Source: Ryuthela nishihirai (taxonomy: Eukaryota > Arthropoda > Arachnida > Araneae > Heptathelidae). Taken from it: DNA of 64,000 bases. The position numbers and the translations under genes were made by a program. The notes under the pieces were generated by a model. It had not been told where the DNA came from, ran no database searches, and saw nothing but the letters and a program-made list of their open reading frames with translations. Of the stretch, positions 43,966 to 54,551 are shown one piece after another; the first letter of the stretch is position 1; each line of letters begins with the position of its first letter. The stretch is from the NCBI GenBank assembly GCA_038380435.1, contig JAWZYU010000018.1, positions 53,965,751-54,029,750 on the forward strand, in the 5' to 3' direction.

Positions 43966-45820
43966 AACAACCTTATAGAATAATCTTTAAGTTCTTCTCA
44001 CTATCGGTGTCACTTTATTGTGTTAAAGCATCTGGCGCGTAAGCAGAAAATTTCGCATTAACCCAGAAAACCACAGAATGAATTTTTCATACATGGCTAC
44101 TGTTTATTTATTTATTTAACATCACTTTCATTTATCCACCAAGTTGTTTTTCTTTTACTTTAAGTTAGAACACTAAATACTTGTCGGAAGAACCGACCAA
44201 AGGAAAGAGGTCTAAAATTCTAAATGCAGAAGACGAAGATCACGATCTTGTTCTGCTCTTAGCAAATACTCAACGGTTCACTATTACCAAAGAACACACA
44301 ACTAATCCTGATTTTCAGCAGATCCTTTTTCTAACACAGATGAATAATGTAGCATCCCGTCTTACATGTTTGGAATCCATACTTGCCCCTTCTTTTTATT
44401 CTGTTTTGGTTAAGCTACTGCTTCGAAAGAAACTGCAAAGCAAAATTCTTAAGCTTTTTTTGTATATCTTCTTATTCTCTCCAGAATAGAGCCTAAAGTT
44501 TCTTTTTACCTCTCGTAGAAAGTTTTTCTGCATAAATGATTAAAAGTCCCGATGCTTTTTGCTAAGTAAATTAGTGAGTCGTTGTGTAACTTAGCGTCAC
44601 GAGTGTAGAATGGCCGGCACGCACTGCTCACTCGTTCATAGCGAGATAATACATCTGTAAGAGAAAAAGAATACAGGAAAGAGCGAAAGAAGAGGAAATT
44701 TGCAGAGTCACCAAACGCATGACGGAAAGAATAAAAGAGGAAGGAAGAAAGGAAGAAAAAACTAAATCAACAGGATTTGCCGCAGAACACGACCGATCCT
44801 ATTACGAAAACAAACTGCTTTGGTCTATTTGACTTTTACGGACCGATAGTGTTAAAGGGTGAAAGCTGTCTCTCAAGCGGCAAGTTAATGACGTTAGTTT
44901 TACGTTCGCCGACATTTATCAAAGCTGGGAACTGAAGATGCGAACTGGTTGAGCAGTCTCGTTTGTCGTCTCTGTTTGTTGCCATTTTTGGGCAAAAGAG
45001 GGATATATTGGATGCTAAAATATATCGGAATTAGGAAATAGAGGAAAGAAAGATAATGAAGAAGGGATGCCGTTTTCCTCCCATGAGGTTTTGAGAAAAG
45101 AAAGGTTAATCCATGCATTGATGCATGCCGGTAACGGTCCCCGATTAAATTACAGGGTTTCGTTCAAAATCTCTGCAACAGGCAAGAATTACTTCTTGTT
45201 TCTGTCGGAGATTAAGTGCAATAAGTTGTCAAATCAAAGCACGTAATAAAGACCAAAATGCGAAATGCAGATTTATATTAAGCTTGTAAAGCAGTCTAGT
45301 AATAAAAAAGCGCTGAAATCGTCAATAAACTTGGAAGTGTATTCAAAGAGAATCTAAACAAGTGCAAAGGGCAACATTGAGAAAAAATATATTTTAAATC
45401 AGGATTTAAAGTTATTTAATAAGTGGATTGGTTTTTTTGTTTGCCTTTAAAGTGAACAGCCGGAAGTTGTTAAACTATATTTTCATTTTGTAGCAAGGGA
45501 AATGTTTCACAACTAATGCTTTTAAAGGCCTACGAATGTAATTTGTTGTTTTACACATTGAAAAATATCAAAACTGATATCGTTTCTTATGTCGGTGGCT
45601 ATTCGAAAGCATCAGTTCTATTTTTGAAGTGTAATTAGTGTCAGATCTTAAATTAAATAAAATATCAGTGAGAGTTGATCAGTTCGATATTAGTGTAATG
45701 ACATCAATGGACTGATAAACCCAGGATCATCAATAATTATGAAGTAGGAAAATTCGGATTTTGAAAAATATTTTTTTTGAGGGGGAGATGGACCAAAACT
45801 GACCAAAATATTTCAAGTAT
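43966..45820. other. Intergenic DNA with a purine-rich tract
   Basis: A strongly purine-rich tract spans about 44655-44770. Apart from the weak frame at 44181-44489 I see nothing coding. Confidence 0.5.
44181..44489 (+). CDS. Unrecognised 102-residue open frame
   Basis: The frame opens MSEEPTKGKRSKILNAEDED and continues with a plausible mixed composition (NTQRFTITKEHTTNPDFQQI), then becomes hydrophobic and leucine-rich (FLYIFLFSPE) at the C-terminus. I recognise no domain. It is neither flanked by obvious splice sites nor linked to a known element. The first ~70 residues look more protein-like than the surroundings; the tail looks like read-through into AT-rich DNA. It may be an element relic, an exon piece or chance. 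Confidence 0.2.
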   Translation: MSEEPTKGKRSKILNAEDEDHDLVLLLANTQRFTITKEHTTNPDFQQILFLTQMNNVASRLTCLESILAPSFYSVLVKLLLRKKLQSKILKLFLYIFLFSPE

Positions 45821-45823
45821 ATA

Positions 45824-46130
45824 CGAGGGTCACTTAAAAAAAAGACCCAAATATTTTTACATTTCAATATCCTACATTACTGTTATTTGTGTAGTATGTA
45901 GATAGACCATCTCTGAACACAAACCTAATTTCTTTATTATCAGAGTCACGTTCAACTCTTTTGCAGCACCTTGAACAAGAGCTTGTATGTCTTCATTGAG
46001 AGGACAGTTGTGAAGGTCAGCATTTCAGTCGTATGTAGATGACGGGTTGTCCCCACCGATTAACTGTGTTGCAGCCAACACCATCGAACTCATACACATT
46101 ATGAAGCCGCTTGTGGATGTTTGCAATATT
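45824..46130. mobile_element. Possible mariner-type terminal relic
   Basis: Tacgagggtcacttaaaaa at about 45821 resembles a mariner terminal repeat. The adjacent minus-strand translation contains short open pieces but no motif that I can assign. No second terminus was found. Confidence 0.25.
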
Positions 46131-46303
46131 TTTTTCTGTTATAAGCTACAGATAAACTAGTAGCAAGTTACAAAAAACTATCGGGGCCTAGTAGTTAGCG
46201 CGCTTGGCTACTGATCTAAGGGACCTGGGTTCGAGCCCTGGGTAAGGAATGGATGTATGTGTCGTTTTTCTGCTGAGGTTCTGCCATCCTCTCAGACCTT
46301 CTA

Positions 46304-47613
46304 CTGGGTGTATCTAAAAGGACGCAACTCTAAATATAAGAGAGTAGAACTTACATGCATGTACATTTTATGCCATAATATTAGTCAGTTGGCATTACTG
46401 TAATCAAGGTTAACAGCCTTTAGCAGTTGAAATGACCTTGTCACGGCTAGTCTCACTCAAGCATTCATTCCTTTGTGTTGTGCCAGCTATGTCGTTTTCC
46501 AAAAACGAAGTATTTATTGTTGAGACTTATTGTGCGTAAAAATTTTACAAATGTGTGAGAGAGGAGTTTGAGTTGAAGTTTCCTCAGTCTGCAGTTCCCA
46601 ACTAGTCGATAATATCTCGTTTGATTGATAAATTTCGTGACACTGGGTCTGTACAGGATCGAAAGAGCCCACGCCGGCCATCAGTGTTAACTGCTGAAGT
46701 TCTTGATGATGTGTCTCAGCGTTTAACTCACTCACCCAGAAAATCTCTTAGAAGGTTATCTTCACTGGTTGGACAGCTATTGTTTTCAGGGCTACAAAGA
46801 AGTTAAAATTTCATGCCTACCGCATTGGTATTGTTCATGAACTGAAAGAACCAGACCATGAAAAACATTTACGTTACTGTGTTTGGTTTTGTTCTTCTGT
46901 TGATGAAAATGGAATTGAGGTGTTAGACCGTGTTTATTTCAGTGACGAGGCTTGGTCTCACTTGGATGGGTATGTGAACAGTCAAAACAGTCGAATATGG
47001 AGCAATGAAAATCCTCACACTTTTCAAGAACGACCATTACACACATGGAAAATTGATGTTTGGTGTGCAATTTTCCGTCGTCGTGTGATAGGGCCTTTAT
47101 TTTTTGATTCAACTGTAACTGGCGAAGTTTATTTTGACTCATCCAACAGTTCAATGCACTATTGGATGCGAATGAACGAGAATGTTGGTTTCAACAAGAT
47201 GGCGCGACCGCCCATACTGCAAATGACACAATGGTCATGTTGCAGGAATTTTTTGGTGATCATTTGATTTCAAAACATTTGTGGCCCCCAAGATCCCCAG
47301 ATCTTACTCCTCCAGATTTTTTCCTTTAGGATATCTCAAATGTATAGTGTATCAAAACAATCCTCATACACTTGAAGACTTGAAGGCTAACATTGAAAGA
47401 GAGATTTTAAACATAAGAAAACAAACATTACGAAAGGTGGCTGCAAATGTCATGAAACGGGTACGAACCTGCATCTAGGTTACAGGAAATCACTTTCAAC
47501 ATCTGTTGTAAAGACAGGTATATGTCTAATTTGCATCTTTTGAAATTTGTGTCTTTTGTCAAGTTTAAACAGAAAAATGCAATAGAGGGTTGCGTCCTTT
47601 TTGAAACACCCTG
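46304..47613 (+). mobile_element. Mariner-superfamily transposon with DUF4817-type transposase
   Basis: TA at 46302-46303 and 47614-47615 flank a 1,310-base element. The terminal repeats ctgggtgtatctaaaaggac and, in inverse at the right, cagggtgtttcaaaaaggac agree over about 28 bases with a few changes. The insertion lies inside a SINE2, which confirms both ends. Confidence 0.88.
46489..47478 (+). pseudogene. DUF4817-type transposase, broken
   Basis: ATG 46489 gives MSFSKNEVFIVETYCA and then a stop (46537). The DUF4817 helix-turn-helix continues: REEFELKFPQS, LIDKFRDTGSVQDRKSPRRP, SVLTAEVLDDVSQRL. The catalytic domain in another frame has the first aspartate in VYFSDEAWSHLDGYVNSQNS. The second is in FQQDGATAHTAN (near 47195), reached only by a frameshift, and the third is in SPDLTPPDFF (near 47300-47325), 38 residues later by my count. 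The C-terminal frame resumes in phase with the start and ends at 47478. At least two frameshifts and several stops. Such proteins are common in arthropod genomes as the transposase of ~1.3-kb elements. Confidence 0.85.
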
Positions 47614-47699
47614 TACTATGGCACATAAACCGACAGGATCCTGTCAGACCTCTGTGGTAATCAGCTACTTGAATGGGTATTTATTTTTTTTATCTCACA

Positions 47700-49490
47700 C
47701 GCCAAAACAGAAATTGACATTATATTGCTTTCTCCGATGTTAATTAGGGCTGACATGTTTGATTAAAGCTATAGCAGCGCTTCGTTGAAGACAAATGTGG
47801 GAATGAAGTACTTATGATAAAAGTGTTGAGAAGGTACCATTATACTGTACACGTAAAAATGATGTAGAAAAAATGAACTGTAAAAAAATTCTTAGCATTA
47901 CTTTTGAGTGACTCTTCTATATATATACTTCCCCGTTTCAGTAGCCTTTGCAAAACTATTCGTACAAATTATGTTTAGCATACACATATTTATCTTCAAT
48001 AAACTTGAACTGAATATTTACTAGGTTGCACTACAGTAACAGTTTTTACAGTAAACATTTAAGTAAAGATTACTAGAATGAAGTAATGATTTAGTAAATG
48101 ATTATTGAAATAGAGTTGCATTTCACTCCCCACCAAGTATTAAGTTCTAAAAAAATGAAAATATATATCAGATTTTTCACCTTCCTTTATGATTATTCAA
48201 ATTCTTAACCCCCCCCCCCCCTCAACTTTCCTAGATCCGTCCGAATTAAATAAGTACCATTGAATTAGCAGAGAGTTGTTTGAAACACGCTATATTTGTT
48301 CCTAACGTTTATTCTTTTTTTAGCGTCGGCATCTTTTATTCATTCCTAATACTATTAGATTTTAATTAATATTTTGTGAAATCAAATTGAGTTACATTCG
48401 GAGAATCTTGCATCTATATGCATGTTCCCTCCTTTCCCCCATTTAAGTAGTCTTTGTAAAAGTATCCGTGCATAAAACTATTCGCGCGGGGAAAGAAGTC
48501 TAGGTTTTGGTGTTTATTGTTTAAAAGATCACGAAAGCTAAGATACCATTTACACTAAACACAAACGCTGAGATATCATTGCTAAGATAGTGTTAAAGAT
48601 TAAATTTGTAGTATAGCAAAATGCAAAAATAATCTTAGTAACAACTGATTTTTTTCAGCGTAAAATAATTGAAAAATTAATTGCAGCTGTATCTGATTAT
48701 GCGATTCTAATGAGATTGTTAAAGGTCTTTGAACAGAAACGACGAATAAGAGAATCCAACTTTTGAAATATTATATCCATTTAGCTTTAGCTACATTCCT
48801 TAAAATGACATGAAACGGCGAAAATGTTCGACTCATAATTCTTGCTGATATTTAGACTGCTAAAAGCTAAACCGATGAATCCCCAAAAGAGAATTCATTC
48901 CAAAAATTAAATGAAATATGACAAAAAAATTCTGAATGAATCCCACATTGATTATGCTTTAATTATAACAAATGAATCAGACGGGGCATAAATTCGAAAA
49001 AAAATATTCTAAAATTCTGAAAATGTGCAAGCGCTGAGACAATCTTACAATGAGAACCGAATTATGAAAACCTCGCAGTTGCTCGTACTCAAAAATATTT
49101 CTTCGCTATTCTTTTTATCGTGCTAAAAGTAAATTTTCTTAACGTGTAGCACTTTTGCCACAAACGTCTGCCTAGCAGTTCCCATTTCAATTATCTTTGC
49201 AATTTTTCCTTTTTCATCGAAGCTAAATATTTTCTTTCTTCTAGATGTTTCTCTTCGCACATTGTTAATTGAAAATTTACCACAGAGTTAAAAAGTAACT
49301 AGAAAGCCCAATTATCTCTGGTCCATAGTAAAAATTCTCTGGTCAAAGAAAATAAGTTACCTATCATTTACTAAGTAACATTATTAAAGAGAAAACATAA
49401 TTATTAATATCAGTATTAAACTGCGGACATTATGTATCAAACAAAAAAAAATGTTTTCATTTATCACTAGAATAAAGGTGCATTCCACCT
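47700..49490. other. Intergenic DNA, nothing certain
   Basis: A run of C at about 48211-48223 followed by ctagatccgtcc resembles an R3 end. A loosely similar pair, cttccccgtttcagtagcct near 47929 and a ccatttaagtagtctt segment near 48439, may be an old duplication. No coding evidence. Confidence 0.45.
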
Positions 49491-49492
49491 CC

Positions 49493-49537
49493 CATTCCGA
49501 GGGTGAGGGCAAGCAATTGCCCCTCACCCTCGGAATG
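49493..49537. repeat. Near-perfect palindrome
   Basis: Arms cattccgagggtgagggcaa (49493-49512) and its complement with one extra base (49517-49537), spacer gcaa. It lies 51 bases upstream of the next SINE1's duplication and is not part of that SINE. Confidence 0.9.
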
Positions 49538-49598
49538 TCGAGTATGTCATCTCACCTTATCGATGAAAGAGCCTTTATCACGACGCTCTACCACCAAC

Positions 49599-49985
49599 GG
49601 GGCGGGGGTGGCTCAGTCGGTAGCGCGCCAGGCTCGTAATCTGTAGTTCCCAGGTTCGAGTCCCAGCTGGGTCAGCGTTGAGATTTTTCTCCGCAAAATT
49701 CCCCGCCCTGCCCGCGGTCAGTAGGGGACACCGATGGGCTTGGAAAGGCCGCCGTCCGTCGATGGGACGTTAAGCCGTAGCCCCGTGTGCGGGAGAGCCA
49801 TACCCTGTGCACGTTAAAGAACACGCTGGATGGCCTTGACGGGAGACTACCATCTGTCTCCCAACAGCTGTTCCAGGGGTCCCCTCCCCCAACCTTCTCT
49901 GAGCCTTCGGGGTCCATGTGACCTGGCCATTTAGCCCATGGTGTGCAAAAAAGTGCCGCTCAGAGGTAAAACAACCCAACCCAAC
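49599..49985 (+). mobile_element. SINE1 copy, complete, reference-quality
   Basis: 387 bases, flanked by a perfect 11-base duplication ctaccaccaac (49588-49598 and 49986-49996). Head: ggtggctcagtcggtagcgc, ccaggctcgtaatctgtag, ggttcgagtcccagc. Middle: gatgggcttggaaaggccgc, gatgggacgttaagccgtag, gcacgttaaagaacacgctg. Tail: gtctcccaacagctgttcc, cccccaaccttctctgagcc, tgacctggccatttagccca, gtgccgctcagaggtaaaac, then aacccaaccc. No rearrangement at the variable point, so it probably represents the active form. The three overlapping open frames here are not genes. Confidence 0.95.
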
Positions 49986-49996
49986 CTACCACCAAC

Positions 49997-50539
49997 ATTT
50001 CAAGTTTGTAGCAAGGAAATACTATTTACAAAATACGTTTCAAATCTTTCGATTTGCAAATTCTACGGCCCTCTAGCAGTGGAAATCGAAACTATTGGAA
50101 AAGTAGGAAAAAGAGAATCTTTATTTCACTGCCTTAAAATGTGTAGGGAATTTCGTAACGTCAAGTAACGTCGTCGTAACAACAGTAAAATAAAACCAAA
50201 ATATGCTGCAATAGTTATGTAAAGTCGATGAACACAATGGCAACATGCGAATGAATGCTCTGTGAATGAACAGATGTATGTAGCCTTATCTTGATAGGTG
50301 TTCTCTAATCATCGCTACATCAGTCGATGTTTGGTTAGTATTCTGTTCGCTGAAAGGTGGTTTTATGGTACACAATAGAACGTAGATATTTGATGGAAAG
50401 TATGAGAATAGCGGTGGATGGCAAATTGATGAAGGATGGCTCAGAGTGAAAAATTTCTCTTCTCAATAAGAAGTTATGGCAACGGTGTTGAAAGTCATAT
50501 TATGTTTCCAGAAAACACTCAAGGAGTTGCCCAAGGACA
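49997..50539. other. Intergenic DNA, nothing recognised
   Basis: No coding motif; the frame at 49938-50168 runs out of the SINE1 tail and is not credible. Confidence 0.5.
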
Positions 50540-51539
50540 GCAAAGCAAATTAGGACAGACAACTTTGACTTATAGGTCGAAGACATAATTCAACAACATT
50601 GGATTGGTTCAACTGCATTCTCCCCTTAGTGTACAGTCGCTCAAAAAAGTATCCGAACATGTTGGTTGATTACAGAATTCAGGAAAAAATATCTGGCAAC
50701 GATTTTTTAGAAATTAGTGATCTGGCAACCTCCATGTGCTGTACACGAAGGTTGCCAGATCACTAATTTCTAAAAAAAATCGTTGCCAGATATTTTTTCT
50801 GAATTCTGTAATCCACCATAGTGTTCGGATATTTTTTTGAGCGACTGTACCTATTGTAATCCGTGTTTAGACCTCCAGCATTTGCGAAGGTGATCCAGTA
50901 CGTTGTTGCTCCTCATTCCATGCTACATCGGCTGGACAGATCAAGATAATATCGTGATTGGAGCGAAGATCAGTAGCACTCAGTTCTTTTTACCGATGAG
51001 TCCAGATTTCTCCAGTAGTGAGACTCAAGACGGATACTGATCTCGAGGGAATTCGCCATCATTAATCAAACATAGTCGATAGAAACACACGAGACAGGTA
51101 TTTCACCGGGTGGTCATATAAATCTTTCATAGTTCCTAATGGCGCTATGATGACTCAGAGCCAGTGAGACGAGACTTTCGACCTCTGTGCGAGACCTAAT
51201 ATAGGTGCAACAGGGAAGAGTTTCATTTTTAAATATGATAACGACTATTTCTATAGAGCTCGAGTGGTCGACCAATACCTGGAGGTGAGCACCATCAACC
51301 GTAAAAGTGGCCAGCATGTTCTCTCACCCTCAGTCGTATAAAGGTTAAGCAATAGAAATACTTGGAATGCTCTAGGAAGGTATGTCACATACTCGATTTC
51401 CCTTCCCGGATCCATCACGATCTGTCTCTCTTATACGTGAATAGCACCTCATACTTACTATACTTTGGGATAACTTATAAGACAGCATGAGGCACAGTTT
51501 GAGGCTTCCATTAATGTAAGAGGTGATCACACACCTTAG
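50540..51539 (+). pseudogene. Tc1-like transposase relic, interrupted by a MITE
   Basis: Heavily decayed. Recognisable pieces are SSVLFTDESRF-type text near 50975-51010 (first aspartate), DSRRILISRE near 51025, RARVVDQYLEVSTINR near 51260-51305 (the segment after the second aspartate), and a C-terminus EASINVRGDHTP ending at TAG 51537. The C-terminal motif is close to that of the 22219-23244 pseudogene, suggesting the same subfamily. The glutamate motif is not recognisable. The MITE at 50634-50847 sits within its 5' part. The left boundary is uncertain. Confidence 0.6.
50634..50847. mobile_element. 214-bp palindromic MITE, copy 1
   Basis: Flanked by TA (50632-50633 and 50848-50849). The whole element is an inverted repeat of about 100 bases per arm: cagtcgctcaaaaaagtatc, attacagaattca, aaatatctggcaacgatttt, tagaaattagtgatctggca, then a short centre with gtgctgtac, then the complements. 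No coding capacity. The ends are of Tc1 type. Confidence 0.95.
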
Positions 51540-52529
51540 CAGCCATTAATCATTTTGGCCTCATTGTGATATTTGCAGGGATAAGATGACGTAACTTGTG
51601 TTAAACTTCGAATATTAAATGAATATTGTTACAAATACTTTCCTCACCAACTCTCTTGCAAATTGATTGAACGACATCCGTTTTACAACCTTTTTTCTCT
51701 AACACTTATCTTTAAATTGCAAGGAAGTGTAACTATGGAAACCGAAATTTCTCCAACCATCTCTTAAAACAAAAAAAGCTGATTGTCTATGTATATAAAG
51801 TTACACATATAAAGAGAAATAATAGTTAATTTTTGAAAACGAATAAAAAACACTGCTATTGTGATAGCACAACATGATGAAAAGTTCACACTCGTCTGCA
51901 GTGTCTTTAATCTGCAAAGGACAGAGACGAAAACCCATGATATACATGCAGATATCTTATGGCATATAAAAACCACTGTCGAGTTTCCTGAAATAATAAA
52001 AAGTATGTTTTGTGAGTTGGGTGTTGAAAGAGGCATTGCATCAAGTAAAGAAATTATTAATCAAGAGGTAAAATGTTGCAGTTAACTGCGTTTTAGATAA
52101 ACCTAGAGTCAAGAACAGGACTGACAAATAAGTTTGATGAACGTGTTAAAAGATGATGAAAATATTTAAAATGATTTCAAGTGCGTCGCAATGATACCGT
52201 AAAATTATGTCAAAAATATAAGCATATTATCAAAGCAAATTTTTATCATATTATATTTATCATGTTATCATTTTATGCTATATTATAAAAAGCAAAAGAA
52301 CCTAGAATATCAAAAATATATATAATTGCAAAATTATGAAACACAAAAATATTATAATACTGTATATTATCTAATAAACTAACCGTTTTGGGCATATTAG
52401 TTACATTATAGGAATACTACTCAATATATATATATATTTAATTATTTTAACGTTCTAAATTGTTTGTTATACGTATTCATTAATATTAGTTTTATATTTT
52501 TCGGAAACTGGAGAAATGCATATAGCTGA
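51540..52529. other. Intergenic AT-rich DNA
   Basis: The frame at 51861-52085 (74 residues) has no known motif. A TA microsatellite lies at about 52425-52438. Confidence 0.5.
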
Positions 52530-52700
52530 ATCCTCTTATTTTAATTGATCACATCTGATTCCTCTTCTTTCAATCGATCCCAATATCTGATTCTTATTTT
52601 TTAAAATCGATCCCTGATATCAGATTTATCTTCATTCAATCGATCTCTGTTATATGATTTCTCTTCTTTCAATCAATCCATTATATCAGATTTTATTAAA
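52530..52700 (+). repeat. Short tandem repeat, about 40-bp unit
   Basis: Four to five diverged units of (a)tctgatt(c/t)ctcttctttcaatcgatcc(c)...atat. Open-frame content is nil. Confidence 0.7.
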
Positions 52701-53339
52701 TTTATTGAAGAATAAAGACTTTCACGAAAATAGAGAAAAACGCATAATAGAGAAATTAAAACTTTGCTTAAAGAAATAACTGTGTCAGATATATTTTCCT
52801 TCATTTAAATTTCATTTAGTGCATTAGTAACTGAGAAATGGTAGAAATATGTTCCAGCAATTTCGTTTAAATGAAATATTTGTGAAATTCGTTTTAGTCG
52901 TTTTACAACTACAAAAAAATATGTGGTAACACACTGGTGGTCAGAATTAAAGAAGAAGGGACAAAAGTGTACATACTTCAAAATGATTTTCAGCAAATAT
53001 AATTAAATGTAATATGGAAAGGCATTGTGCCATGACTGAAAGTAAGAGGGATAATTACCAAATCTAATAATAAGCACGAGTTCTAATAATGGAGGTGCTG
53101 GAATTAAGGGGCAGCAGACATTAATAAAGCATATAATGACCCTGACATATATACAATTCCTACCAAGTGTTCTAATACTGTCGACGAGGCTGCTGATGAT
53201 TTTTTTATGATAATAAAGTCCACTCTTCCACAAGAACACATTTGAACTCAGTTCTGAGAGGGGCTGACATCCTGCAATTAATTTTTTTCATGGCGTCCGG
53301 GGAAATTAAGGTCTGGGGATCTAGTTGACCCATTCCATT
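52701..53339. other. Intergenic DNA, nothing recognised
   Basis: No coding motif on either strand and no repeat recognised. Confidence 0.5.
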
Positions 53340-53389
53340 TACACTGAGGTGCCAGTTTATTAGGTGCACCTACCTAGTTATTAGATGCA

Positions 53390-54413
53390 CCTAGCTTTTT
53401 TTGGGCTTCAGAACAGCCCGAAATTTTCCGAGCATGGACTTACAAGATGCTGGATGCGTTGGCTGGAATGTTGTACTATGAGGAAATGATTGTGTCAGAC
53501 AGTTGCTGAAAATTGAACGCCGGCTCGGTCTCACTGCGAACAGCCCTCATCCCAAAGATACACGATAGTGTTTAGATCTGGGGATTGTGCAGGCCAACGA
53601 AACAAGGAAAACTCGTGGGCATGTTCCTGGAACCATTCGGTAACTATACGTGCTTTGTGAGAAGGTACATTATCATGCTGAACATGTCCATCCGAGGGAG
53701 GATAAACTGTAGCCATGAAAGTATGAAATTGGTCAAAAACGATGTTCAAATGTGCCATCTCATTCAGATGATATTCAATGGGTATCAGAGGGTCTAATGT
53801 GTGCCATCTCATTCAGATGATATTCAATGGGTATCAGAGGGTCTAATGTGTGCCAGGAAAACATTCTCCACACTATCACAGTGCTACCACTGGCCTGTAC
53901 TGTTGACACCAGACAAGATGGCTCCATGGTCTCATGCTGCTTGTGCAAATTCTGATCCTCCCATCACCATGATGCAAAAGTAACCTCGATTCGTCCGAAC
54001 AATCTCTTCCAGTCCTCAAAGGTTCAATGCCTATGCTCCTGTGTCCACTGGAGACGCGCTTTCCTGTTCTTCGCTGACAAAATCGACATTCGACATGATC
54101 GGTGGTGCTTGTAGCCCATTCGCGACAAGGTCTGATATGTGATGCATTCGGAGATGACCTTCTGCAAACCAATGATTAATTCTGCCGAGATTAGCCTGGT
54201 TATGGCCCATCTGTTTGTTTGCACAATTCTCGACAGTTTCCTTTGACTCTTCTGTTCCACAAGATGTTTTCGTCCACAGAATCGACGATTAATAATAGTT
54301 TTTTTGCTTTTCTCACCATTTTGGTAAATCCTTGAAATGATTGTGTGTGAAAAGCCCTTTTAGGAGGCCGTTTAGGAGGTGCTAGAACCAGCACGACTAG
54401 CACCAACTATCAT
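53390..54413 (-). pseudogene. Tc1-like transposase, broken, catalytic E lost
   Basis: ATG 54411-54413 gives MIVGASRAGSS, the expected start, then stops. Further pieces: FSHTIISRIYQNG, RKLSRIVQTNRWAITRLIS, LQKVISECITYQTLSRMGYK, RKARLQWTQEHRH, first aspartate in SDESR (near 53985), VQHDNVPSHKARIVTEWFQE with the second aspartate, then WPAQSPDLNTIVYLWDE, where valine stands at the usual glutamate of PIEHLWD. A 49-base tandem duplication (53751-53799, 53800-53848) inside the gene shifts the frame. The C-terminus is recognisable but stop-ridden. Confidence 0.8.
53751..53848. repeat. 49-bp exact tandem duplication inside a transposase pseudogene
   Basis: The unit starting tgtgccatctcattcagatg is present twice without visible difference. 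The length is not a multiple of three. Identity suggests it arose recently, after the gene had died. Confidence 0.9.
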
Positions 54414-54551
54414 GACACGCTGAAAATCGCAGCAGGTCACTCGTTTTGCCCATTCTGATATTCAATCCAACTCTAACTGAAGCTCGAAGAGCTGGTCTGC
54501 CTGATTTATTCTGCACTCCGTGACCAGGTAACATTAAAGCGGAAGTGCTTA

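Larger units (their letters stand above)
46180..47695 (+). mobile_element. SINE2 copy, split by a DUF4817-type transposon
   Basis: Head and linker lie at 46180-46303 (gcctagtagttagcgcgctt, ctgggttcgagccctgggta, accttctac); the remainder, ctatggcacataaaccgac through cagacctctgtgg to a T-run, is at 47614-47695. Removing 46304-47613 plus one TA restores the order seen in the copy at 18226-18425. Confidence 0.85.
53342..54549 (-). mobile_element. Tc1-like transposon, decayed
   Basis: The left terminus cactgaggtgccagtttatt follows TA at 53340-53341. The right terminus is decayed; gtaacattaaagcggaagtg near 54528-54547 is the best candidate. The transposase reads leftward within. Confidence 0.75.

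Noticed and set aside
44655..44770. Purine-rich tract as a regulatory or triplex-forming element
   Set aside because: Simple GA-rich runs are common in AT-rich arthropod intergenic DNA, and it lacks the mirror symmetry needed for a strong triplex claim.
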